A stretch of 5,921 bases of DNA from Ga0077527 sp049433545 (GTDB lineage Bacteria; Pseudomonadota; Gammaproteobacteria; Burkholderiales; SG8-41), in NCBI GenBank assembly GCA_049433545.1, contig JBMTEY010000149.1, forward strand, positions 1-5,921, in the 5' to 3' direction. A program made the position numbers and the translations under genes. Below are positions 1-5,468 of the stretch, piece after piece. Position 1 is the first letter of the stretch, and every line of letters starts with the position of its first letter. The notes beneath the pieces are model-generated. The model did no database searches and was not told where the DNA came from. It saw only the letters and a program-made list of their open reading frames with translations.

Positions 1-799
1 CCCATCCGGCGCGACTGAAAATCTCCGCGTGCTCGCTGCCGAGGATGAACCACGGCTCGCCGCCATGCACGTATTCATTGCTCGGCGGATGAATCATCGT
101 CTCCGCGATCACCCGCGCGAGTTCATCGGCATTTTTCGCGTGGGTGTTCATGTTCATCGTGCCTTCGGCGCCTACCACCGTCACCGTGCTGTCGTTCGCG
201 GCGAATCCGCGCTCGACATGCAGCGACTGCCATGGATGGTTCTCTTCGTTCTCGGCGCAGCAGAACGTGTACTTGCCGGGTTGGCCGTGGGTCGCGCGGT
301 CCATCGCGCCCGGCAACGCGCCGCCGACGTTCTGCAGGATCAGCCGCAGTGCGCGGCCCAGCGTGGCATTGGCCCAGGCGCCCTGCCCTATGCAGTTGAA
401 GGTGGCGTTGACCTGCAGCCTGCGCGCCACCGGGCCGTTGATCACCAGCCACACCGCCACCGGATTGGTGGTGGCCTGCAAACCCTGCAGGTTGAACGCC
501 GGATCGGCAGCCGCTTCCGTCGCGGCGATCAATACCGGCAGATATTCGGGATCGCAGCCGGCGAGCACGGCATTGATGGCGATGCGCTCCACCGTGGCCG
601 CACCGAAACCCGGAGCGATGCGCGCCACCAGGTCATGGCGTCCGCGCTTCGTGTGCGCAAGCATCGCATCGACACGCGCCGCAGTCGGCGGCACCACCGG
701 CAGGCCGTCGCTCCAGCGTTTCTCGCGGTAGATGCGGTTGATGGCGTCGAAATCGTCCGGCGCCTCGAAGGTCGCCGCGCGGTCGGGTATAGCGTTCAT
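1..799 (-). CDS. Uncharacterised UGSC-partner protein with DGLPVVPPT motif (3' end cut by window)
   Basis: This is an open frame of 266 codons from the ATG at 799..797 to the left edge with no stop, so the C-terminus lies outside the window. I do not recognise an enzyme function. The N-terminal third has a conserved-looking W-S-DGLPVVPPT segment at residues 29-39. Four cysteines stand out: C82 (AGCDPEY), C136 (TFNCIGQG) and the pair C180-C181 (FCCAENEEN). There is no signal peptide or membrane segment, so it is probably cytoplasmic. The start codon overlaps the stop of the UGSC selenoprotein gene as ATGA, and a GGGG tract at 810..807 sits 7 nt upstream, so translation is probably coupled. That coupling suggests the two proteins act together, perhaps as subunits or with this protein supplying a thiol partner or the catalytic body. 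I recall this type of protein as a neighbour of UGSC proteins, but cannot verify that here. The reading frame is secure; the function is unknown. Confidence 0.85.
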   Translation of the reverse strand, partial: MNAIPDRAATFEAPDDFDAINRIYREKRWSDGLPVVPPTAARVDAMLAHTKRGRHDLVARIAPGFGAATVERIAINAVLAGCDPEYLPVLIAATEAAADPAFNLQGLQATTNPVAVWLVINGPVARRLQVNATFNCIGQGAWANATLGRALRLILQNVGGALPGAMDRATHGQPGKYTFCCAENEENHPWQSLHVERGFAANDSTVTVVGAEGTMNMNTHAKNADELARVIAETMIHPPSNEYVHGGEPWFILGSEHAEIFSRAGW

Positions 800-1341
800 G
801 CCTGCACCCCGCCAACCAGTTTCACGATGTCGGCTGCGCACTGCTCGGCGATCTTCCGCACTTCATCGCGCGTACGCCCGCCGAAGGGATGCGGTATCAC
901 CGCGATCGGCAGTTCGCCGTTGCCCAGCGCCCGCGCCTGCGCGCGGCCCAGCGTCAGGAACGCCGTCGAACACACGGCCACCGACGCCTTGCCGTGCTTC
1001 GCCACTTCGATGCTGTCGTGGACACTCCACGACGCGCAGGACCCTCAGTCGCCGGAGCCGGCGATCACCACGTCGCATTCGCCGCTCAGGGCGGCAATCA
1101 AGCCGGGATCCGCCGGGATCGAGGCCGAGGATTTGCGTTTCTTGATCACCCGCGCCACGCCGTAGCGAGTCATCAGCACTTCGGCGAGATCGTCAACCAG
1201 GTGATGGAAATTGGGCTTGGCGTTGTCGACGAAGCCGACCACCGCGCCGGCGAGACTGCCCAGCCTGGCCGCGGCTGCGCCGGACTGCGGCACGCCGTCG
1301 GCAGGCGCCGTCGGATCAAACAGGGTGATGGTTGCAGTCAT
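796..1341 (-). CDS. UGSC family selenoprotein, TGA read as selenocysteine
   Basis: The gene encodes 181 residues if the in-frame TGA at 1047..1045 is read as selenocysteine (residue 99). Without readthrough the frame would break into a 98-residue piece and a 69-residue piece. The sequence around the TGA is VVIAGSGD-U-GSC, which is the diagnostic motif of the UGSC family, a group with Sec-containing and Cys-containing members and no established reaction that I know of. The N-terminal half looks Rossmann-like: a VVGFVDNAKPN strand and turn at about 34-44, a helix at about 46-60, then the strand leading to the motif. The part after the TGA stays in family register (VAVCSTAFLTLGR at 121-133, then ELPIAVIPHPF). 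C102 is placed to form a selenenylsulfide with U99; C124 and C168 are further thiols. The ATG at 1341 follows the receptor gene stop by 22 nt with only a weak ribosome site. A SECIS-like hairpin follows the TGA. A random nonsense mutation is unlikely because the Sec site is exact. Confidence 0.93.
1011..1038 (-). promoter_or_regulatory. Candidate bacterial SECIS hairpin
   Basis: On the minus strand GTCGTGG (1033..1027) pairs perfectly with CCACGAC (1021..1015) around a 5-nt loop AGTGT. Below this helix, TGC (1038..1036) pairs with GCA (1013..1011) across a small GC/A internal loop. The apical loop begins 18 nt after the TGA and has G as its second base followed by U. This agrees with the known bacterial SECIS layout, a stem-loop just downstream of UGA inside the coding sequence with a G among the first loop bases, which SelB binds. 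The spacing is close to that of E. coli fdhF as I remember it. No energy calculation was possible. Confidence 0.78.
1045..1047 (-). other. In-frame UGA selenocysteine codon
   Basis: On the minus strand the codons read GGC GAC TGA GGG TCC TGC, that is G-D-U-G-S-C. The frame is open before this codon (98 codons from the ATG) and after it (82 codons to the TGA at 798..796). The second stop TGA at 798..796 has no comparable motif and overlaps the next start codon, so it is the real terminator. Confidence 0.9.
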
Positions 1342-1363
1342 GGTTCTGCCCGTTCACATGAAA

Positions 1364-2341
1364 TCAGGGATTGAGTTTGATGCCGGTCTGTTTCACCAGT
1401 TTTTTCCAGCGCGCGATTTCATCGCCGATGAAGGCCTGCAGCTGCTGCGGCGTGTTGCCCACCGGGGTGGCGCCCAGCTTCAGCAACTGGTTGCGCACCT
1501 GCGCATCCGTCAGCACTTTGACCGCTTCGCCGTGCACCCTGCGGATGACTGCAGGCGGCGTGCCGGCCGGCGCCAGCAACGCGTACCACAGCGTCGACTG
1601 GTAACCCGGCACGGTTTCCGCCACGGTCGGCACATCCGGATACGCTGGTGAACGTTCGAGGCTGGTCATGCCCAGCGCGCGCAGCCGACCGGCCTTGACA
1701 TGCGGCATTGCCGGCAGCGGGCTGGTGCAGATCATCTGCACCTGTCCGCCGACGACGTCGATCAGCGCCGGACCCGCGCCCTTGTACGGAATGTGCACGA
1801 GGTTGATGCCGGTCAGCGATTTCAGCAGTTCCACCGACATGTGACCGCCGGTGCCCGGCCCCGAGGATGCGTAATTGATTTTTCCCGGCTGAGCCTTGGC
1901 CGCCGCGATCAGTTCCCTGATGCTGCCTGCCTTCAGCGAGGCATGGGCGACGAACACCAGCGGCGACTGCGCCACCAGTGTGACCGGCGCGAAATCCTTC
2001 AGCGTGTCGTACGGCAGCTTGCTGCGCAGCGCCGGATTGATCGAGTGCGTGGCGCTCGCCAGGAAAAGCGTGTGTCCGTCAGGCGCGGCATTGGCGGCGA
2101 TCTGGGTGGCGATGATCTGCCCGCCGCCGCCGCGGTTGTCGCTGACCACCTGCTGGCCGAACGACGCCGACAGGCCGCTGCCGAGCATGCGGCCGACAAT
2201 GTCACCGGCACCGCCGGGCGGATAGGGAATGATCAGCCGCACCGGGCGCTGCGGATACTGTTCCGCGGCCATTGCGGGCGCCGCGGACAGCCAGGCCAGT
2301 CCGGCGGCGATGAACAGTGGAATCAGTCTCGTCTGCATCAT
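1364..2341 (-). CDS. Bug/TctC-type periplasmic solute-binding receptor
   Basis: This is a 325-residue protein of typical Bug family length. Bug proteins are periplasmic receptors that capture small carboxylates and related compounds, sometimes for a tripartite tricarboxylate transporter. The start is MMQTRL at 2341: GGGGAG (2354..2349) lies 7 nt upstream and a signal peptide follows at once, with a hydrophobic core LIPLFIAAGLAWLSAAPAMA and likely cleavage after AMA-A. The longer in-frame extension to 2518 would cross the divergent control region and bury the signal peptide, so I reject it. Family motifs are YPQRPVRLIIPYPPGGAGDIVGR near the mature N-terminus, NRGGGGQI, YASSGPGTGGHMSVELL, HIPYKGAGPA, and YPDVPTVAE in the C-terminal third. 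No TctA or TctB membrane partner is present, which is common for Bug genes in Burkholderiales. It heads the operon with the UGSC gene. The ligand cannot be read from sequence; a hydroxy acid fits the neighbours. Confidence 0.93.
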   Translation of the reverse strand: MMQTRLIPLFIAAGLAWLSAAPAMAAEQYPQRPVRLIIPYPPGGAGDIVGRMLGSGLSASFGQQVVSDNRGGGGQIIATQIAANAAPDGHTLFLASATHSINPALRSKLPYDTLKDFAPVTLVAQSPLVFVAHASLKAGSIRELIAAAKAQPGKINYASSGPGTGGHMSVELLKSLTGINLVHIPYKGAGPALIDVVGGQVQMICTSPLPAMPHVKAGRLRALGMTSLERSPAYPDVPTVAETVPGYQSTLWYALLAPAGTPPAVIRRVHGEAVKVLTDAQVRNQLLKLGATPVGNTPQQLQAFIGDEIARWKKLVKQTGIKLNP

Positions 2342-2348
2342 GAACAAG

Positions 2349-2354
2349 CTCCCC
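2349..2354 (-). promoter_or_regulatory. Ribosome binding site fixing the receptor start
   Basis: GGGGAG on the minus strand lies 7 nt before the ATG at 2341 and 10 nt before the second ATG at 2338. It decides the start in favour of the 325-residue form with an exposed signal peptide. Confidence 0.6.
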
Positions 2355-2456
2355 GCGTTTATCCGTCGTTGTTGTTGTGACGCCATCTTACGCCCGCCGT
2401 CGCGACCGTTCATGGCAGGGCTTACGATATGGACTGCGCCACCGCGGGCGCGCCGG

Positions 2457-2462
2457 TATACA
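2457..2462 (+). promoter_or_regulatory. Candidate -10 element for the aldolase-dehydratase pair
   Basis: TATACA matches four of six bases of the sigma-70 -10 consensus and lies 40 nt before the aldolase ATG, a plausible distance. The lack of a recognisable -35 leaves it weak; an activator-dependent promoter would look like this. Confidence 0.3.
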
Positions 2463-2470
2463 CTCGCACG

Positions 2471-2480
2471 ATTGATCAAT
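2471..2480. promoter_or_regulatory. Palindrome ATTGATCAAT, candidate operator
   Basis: This is a perfect 10-bp dyad between the candidate -10 element and the aldolase ribosome site, directly followed by a second short palindrome TTCGAA (2481..2486). Its place just downstream of the likely start of transcription is typical of a repressor site. Its A/T-rich sequence stands out from the surrounding GC-rich DNA. The binding protein is unknown. Confidence 0.35.
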
Positions 2481-2501
2481 TTCGAACGGCAAGGAACCCG
2501 C

Positions 2502-3287
2502 ATGAGCGCTTTTCCCAATCACACCATGGAGCAACTGAAGGCCGGCAAGCTCGCCATCGGCATGGGCCTGCGCCTGTCCCGTACCGTGGACATCGCCACC
2601 ATCGGCAAGACCTGTACTTACGACTGGCTGTTCATCGACATGGAGCACAACTCGATGGACGTCGATACCGCAGCGCAGATTTCGATGGCCTCGCTGGCCG
2701 TCGGCATCACGCCCATCGTGCGCGTACCGGGCAAGGAACACCACCACGCCTCTCGCCTGCTCGACGCCGGCGCACAGGGCATCGTCGTGCCGCATGTCGA
2801 CACCATCGAGGAAGCCGAACGCGCGGTGTCGTACTGCAAGTACCCGCCGGTGGGCCACCGCTCGGTGATGGGCGTGCTGCCGCAGTTCGGCTACCGCGCC
2901 ATGCCGGTCGCCGAATCGACGCCCATCGCCAACGCCCAGACCATGGTGGTGATCATGCTTGAAACCCCAGCCGCCATCGCCCAGGCCGACGCATTCGCCG
3001 CAGTCCCCGGCGTCGATTCAATCTTGATCGGCACCAACGACCTGTGCGCGGAAATGGGCATCCCCGGCCAGTTCACCGACCCGCGCGTCGAAAACGCCTA
3101 CCGCAAGGTCATCGCCGCCTGCCGCAAGAACAACATCCATCCCGGCATGGGCGGCGTGTATGAACCGAAGCTGCTGGAGAAATACATAGCCATGGGCATG
3201 CGCTTCATCCTCGCCGGCGGCGACATGAGCTTCCTGATGGCCGGCGCGCGCGAACGCGCGAATTTCCTTCATGGTTTGAAACTGTAA
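2502..3287 (+). CDS. HpcH/HpaI family class II aldolase
   Basis: The product has 261 residues, normal for this family. Members use a divalent metal and a TIM barrel to cleave or form 4-hydroxy-2-oxo acids, giving pyruvate and an aldehyde. Active-site elements by comparison with HpaI: H49 in FIDMEH (base), R74 in IVRVPG (binds the keto acid), metal ligands E154 in IMLETP and D180 in GTNDL. The 26-residue gap between the two ligands equals that of E. coli HpaI as I remember it. GTNDL replaces the more common GPxDL, so substrate choice may differ. The start ATG at 2502 has AAGGA (2491..2495) six nt upstream; the in-frame extension to 2229 runs through the receptor gene and is rejected. The dehydratase gene follows after 19 nt, so the two are cotranscribed. 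The protein is cytoplasmic, without a signal peptide. The exact substrate is unresolved. Confidence 0.92.
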   Translation: MSAFPNHTMEQLKAGKLAIGMGLRLSRTVDIATIGKTCTYDWLFIDMEHNSMDVDTAAQISMASLAVGITPIVRVPGKEHHHASRLLDAGAQGIVVPHVDTIEEAERAVSYCKYPPVGHRSVMGVLPQFGYRAMPVAESTPIANAQTMVVIMLETPAAIAQADAFAAVPGVDSILIGTNDLCAEMGIPGQFTDPRVENAYRKVIAACRKNNIHPGMGGVYEPKLLEKYIAMGMRFILAGGDMSFLMAGARERANFLHGLKL

Positions 3288-3306
3288 ATCCGGAGCACAC
3301 CGCAAC

Positions 3307-4473
3307 ATGATCCGCATCACCGACGTCCGCGAAGTCACCAAGCCGATTTCGTCACCGATCCGCAACGCCTACATCGATTTCACCAAGATGACCACCAGCC
3401 TGGTCGCGGTGGTCACCGATGTCAAAATCGACGGCCGCACCGTGGTCGGCTACGGCTTCAACTCCAACGGCCGCTACGGCCAGGGCGGGCTGATCCGCGA
3501 ACGCTTCGCGCCGCGCCTGCTCGAGGCCGATCCAAAATCGCTGATGAACGAGGCCGGCGACAATATCGACCCGCACCGCGCCTGGGGCGCGATGATGCAG
3601 AACGAAAAACCCGGCGGCCACGGCGAACGTTCGGTCGCCGTCGGTACGCTGGACATGGCGATCTGGGACGCGGTGGCGAAGATCGCGCGCAAGCCGCTGT
3701 TCCGCCTGCTCGCCGAACGCCACGGCGTCACCGCCAACCCGAAAGTCTTCGTCTACGCCGCCGGCGGTTACTACTACCCGGGCAAGGACCTGCAGGCACT
3801 GCGCAAGGAAATGCGCGGCTACCTCGACCGCGGCTACAGCGTGGTGAAAATGAAAATCGGCGGCGCCAGCATCGAAGACGACCGCACCCGCATCGAAGCC
3901 GTGCTCGCTGAAATTGGCAGCAATGCCAAGCTCGCCGTCGACGCCAACGGCCGTTTCGACCTCGAAACCGCGATCGCTTACGCCAAAATGCTGCGCGACT
4001 ATCCGCTGTTCTGGTACGAGGAAGCCGGCGACCCGCTGGATTTTGCGCTGCAGGCGGCGCTGGCCGAGTTCTACCCGGGCCCGATGGCAACCGGCGAGAA
4101 CCTGTTCAGCCACCAGGACGCGCGCAACCTGCTGCGCTACGGCGGCATGCGCCCCGACCGCGACTGGCTGCAGTTCGACTGCGCACTGTCCTACGGCCTG
4201 TGCGAATACAAACGCACACTGAAGGAACTGAAGATCGCCGGCTGGTCGCCGTCACGCTGCATCCCCCACGGCGGCCACCAGATGTCGCTCAACATCGCCG
4301 CCGGCCTCGGGCTCGGCGGCAACGAAAGCTACCCCGACCTGTTCCAGCCCTACGGCGGATTCCCGGACGGCGTCAAAGTGGAAAACAGCATAATCACCAT
4401 GCCCGAACTGCCGGGGATCGGCTTCGAAGGCAAATCGGATCTGATCAAGGTGATGCGGGAGCTAGCGGAGTAA
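3307..4473 (+). CDS. tarD: Enolase-superfamily acid-sugar dehydratase, probable D-tartrate dehydratase
   Basis: This is a 388-residue member of the mandelate racemase/enolase superfamily. D-tartrate dehydratase removes water from D-tartrate to give oxaloacetate through a Mg-stabilised enediolate. The KxK motif is K181-M-K183 (VKMKIGG). Metal ligands are D212 (VDANG), E238 (WYEEA) and E264 (ATGEN). H321 (IPHGGH) is the C-terminal acid/base and D291 lies in the preceding strand. K101 (NEKPGGHGE) is also present. From memory, the Bradyrhizobium enzyme TarD (389 residues) uses K102, K184, D213, E239, E265 and H322, so every site matches with one constant offset, which argues for the same subgroup. 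Homologues with other diacid substrates exist, so the symbol is a strong suggestion rather than proof. It is the second gene of the rightward pair, with GGAG (3292..3295) 11 nt before the ATG. It ends eight bases before the convergent peptidase gene. Confidence 0.85.
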   Translation: MIRITDVREVTKPISSPIRNAYIDFTKMTTSLVAVVTDVKIDGRTVVGYGFNSNGRYGQGGLIRERFAPRLLEADPKSLMNEAGDNIDPHRAWGAMMQNEKPGGHGERSVAVGTLDMAIWDAVAKIARKPLFRLLAERHGVTANPKVFVYAAGGYYYPGKDLQALRKEMRGYLDRGYSVVKMKIGGASIEDDRTRIEAVLAEIGSNAKLAVDANGRFDLETAIAYAKMLRDYPLFWYEEAGDPLDFALQAALAEFYPGPMATGENLFSHQDARNLLRYGGMRPDRDWLQFDCALSYGLCEYKRTLKELKIAGWSPSRCIPHGGHQMSLNIAAGLGLGGNESYPDLFQPYGGFPDGVKVENSIITMPELPGIGFEGKSDLIKVMRELAE

Positions 4474-4479
4474 GCAATT

Positions 4480-4494
4480 CACTAACTGTTAGTG
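4480..4494. repeat. 15-bp inverted repeat at the convergent gene junction
   Basis: CACTAAC and GTTAGTG are perfect complements separated by one T. The dyad contains the peptidase stop codon (TAG on the minus strand, 4484..4482) and lies 6 bp past the dehydratase stop. A second weak hairpin follows, GCTGG (4498..4502) with CCAGC (4510..4514). There is no T-tract, so an intrinsic terminator is not clearly supported. It sits where base composition changes, so it might mark the edge of inserted DNA. Confidence 0.35.
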
Positions 4495-5363
4495 CCAGCT
4501 GGATCTGCGCCAGCGGGGGTCGGCTGCACACCGGGATTTCCTGATTCAGCTCGCGCCTCATAAGCAATGATTGTTTCCTCAATTTTGTGAAAAGGAACAA
4601 CAATCGCCATACCAGTATTCACATACTCAACGCTTAGCCCATCAGTTCGGACAGACTCAACCTCATCGATGCTTGAAGCATCTGAGTCGTAATGCCCATG
4701 AATCAATCCAAACAAGAAGAAGATTTGGCCGGTAGCCAGACGCACTTGGTTATCTATTAACCTTGTAGTGCCAAGATTCAGGAAAACTGGGGAACCACTA
4801 AGTCCACCTATCGAGCGCGACTCAATGAGGTAAGCGTCAATTTCCCCGAAATTTCGCGTCGAAACCTTTTCTTCCGTCATGCAGGCAAGATTACCCACGC
4901 GCACTATGGGAATGTTCTTCCGGCTGCCATGATGGTGTCTAAAAAGTCCAGTTACAAAAACTTCATCACCTAAACCCACTCTGTGCTCAATCATCTTTTC
5001 TTCGTTAATACATAGCGAGAATGGGAGAACTAGATGATCGAGCTCATCGGACAACCCAGTTTTAAGAATCGCAACATCGATCGAGGGATCCGTTTGGTGA
5101 GAAAACCACCCTGAGAGCGGCACTGAGACCCATTTCGCTTCGCCAGTTTTGAAGTTAATTCGAAAGAAAACCCTGTCCAAGCCTTTCGCTTGAATCGCAT
5201 CGAGAACATGTTTCGCAGTAACTGCATAAACTGGCTCGGCCTTGGGGCTATCCTTTTTATCCCGACCTAAAAAAAAGACCGAGCCTGCAAACCGATAAGT
5301 TCCATCGGCCATTTGATACCCCAAGAATGCTACGCACTTCCGTATGTCATCTGGGACGATCAT
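4482..5363 (-). CDS. Trypsin-like serine peptidase, probably acquired
   Basis: The product has 293 residues with a trypsin-like (chymotrypsin-fold) triad: H52 in VTAKHVLD, D96 in SIDVAILK and S189 in GGLSGSPVF. The N-terminal strands (IRKCVAFLGY, AGSVFFLG) fit the first barrel. No signal peptide or PDZ domain is seen, so it is probably cytoplasmic and not a DegP/HtrA protein. After residue 272 there is a low-complexity tail rich in Pro, Gly and Ala. ATG at 5363 is chosen because it keeps the first strand, although no good ribosome site precedes it; ATG at 5312 (residue 18) is the alternative. GC is much lower than around it: two 60-base stretches counted by hand gave 26 and 31 G/C, against 43 in one from the dehydratase gene. 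Codon use also differs. It reads against the dehydratase gene and has no partner here. Cellular role and target are unknown; housekeeping proteolysis and a defence-type role are both possible. Confidence 0.85.
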   Translation of the reverse strand: MIVPDDIRKCVAFLGYQMADGTYRFAGSVFFLGRDKKDSPKAEPVYAVTAKHVLDAIQAKGLDRVFFRINFKTGEAKWVSVPLSGWFSHQTDPSIDVAILKTGLSDELDHLVLPFSLCINEEKMIEHRVGLGDEVFVTGLFRHHHGSRKNIPIVRVGNLACMTEEKVSTRNFGEIDAYLIESRSIGGLSGSPVFLNLGTTRLIDNQVRLATGQIFFLFGLIHGHYDSDASSIDEVESVRTDGLSVEYVNTGMAIVVPFHKIEETIIAYEARAESGNPGVQPTPAGADPAGTNS

Positions 5364-5468
5364 TGGGAAACCCGAAGGAATTTAGACAAAAAAGTGTCAG
5401 ATAAAAGAACAATTGCTTAGCATGTCGACTTAAATCATAAGTATTTGATTTTATTAATAATTTTACAC
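5364..5468. other. AT-rich intergenic region upstream of the peptidase gene
   Basis: This 105-bp gap is strongly AT-rich, unlike the rest of the window. It contains a hairpin with arms AAATCA (5432..5437) and TGATTT (5446..5451) around an 8-nt loop, and a palindrome TTATTAATAA (5451..5460). On the minus strand TATGAT (5439..5434) matches five of six -10 consensus bases and could start the peptidase transcript, although no -35 is evident. The hairpin, with AT-only flanks, might alternatively end the lyase transcript weakly. Both readings are tentative. Confidence 0.4.

Larger units (their letters stand above)
2342..2501. promoter_or_regulatory. Divergent intergenic control region
   Basis: This 160-bp gap lies between the leftward receptor operon and the rightward aldolase-dehydratase pair, and must hold at least two start points. 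For the rightward genes the best -10-like element is TATACA at 2457..2462; no convincing -35 lies 16-18 bp upstream. For the leftward operon a weak -10-like TAAGAT is at 2390..2385 on the minus strand, again without a clear -35. A GTT-repeat tract lies at about 2368-2377. The shared region suggests both arms respond to one regulator, whose gene is not in the window. Confidence 0.5.

Noticed and set aside
796..1005. Separate 69-residue protein starting at GTG 1005
   Set aside because: The GTG is an internal valine of the UGSC protein (residue 113) and has no sensible ribosome site.
1045..1047. Pseudogene by nonsense mutation
   Set aside because: The TGA lies exactly at the Sec position of the family motif, the frame stays intact after it, and a SECIS-like hairpin follows.
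29..1165. Long plus-strand open frame of 378 codons opposite the leftward genes
   Set aside because: It is rich in Arg, His and Ala without any domain, lies antisense to the DGLPVVPPT gene and the UGSC gene, and is the usual shadow of GC-rich coding DNA.
1048..1341. Separate 98-residue protein ending at the TGA
   Set aside because: The UGSC motif spans the TGA and the downstream frame carries the rest of the same domain, so this is half of a selenoprotein.
2229..2501. N-terminal extension of the aldolase to 2229
   Set aside because: It reads antisense through the receptor signal peptide; homologous length and the AAGGA site support 2502.
2342..2518. N-terminal extension of the receptor to 2518
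   Set aside because: It would overlap the aldolase start on the other strand and place a signal peptide 60 residues inside the protein; a good ribosome site precedes 2341.
3352..4113. Minus-strand open frame of 253 codons opposite the dehydratase gene
   Set aside because: No domain is visible and the composition is that of a shadow frame; the plus strand holds a full enolase-superfamily active site.
4495..4514. Intrinsic terminator between the convergent genes
   Set aside because: The stem is only 5 bp and no T-run follows on either strand.
4480..4540. Integron attC site at the peptidase 3' end
   Set aside because: GTTAGTG and CACTAAC resemble core sites only loosely, do not fit the GTTRRRY/RYYYAAC pattern, and are adjacent rather than spaced apart as attC arms should be.
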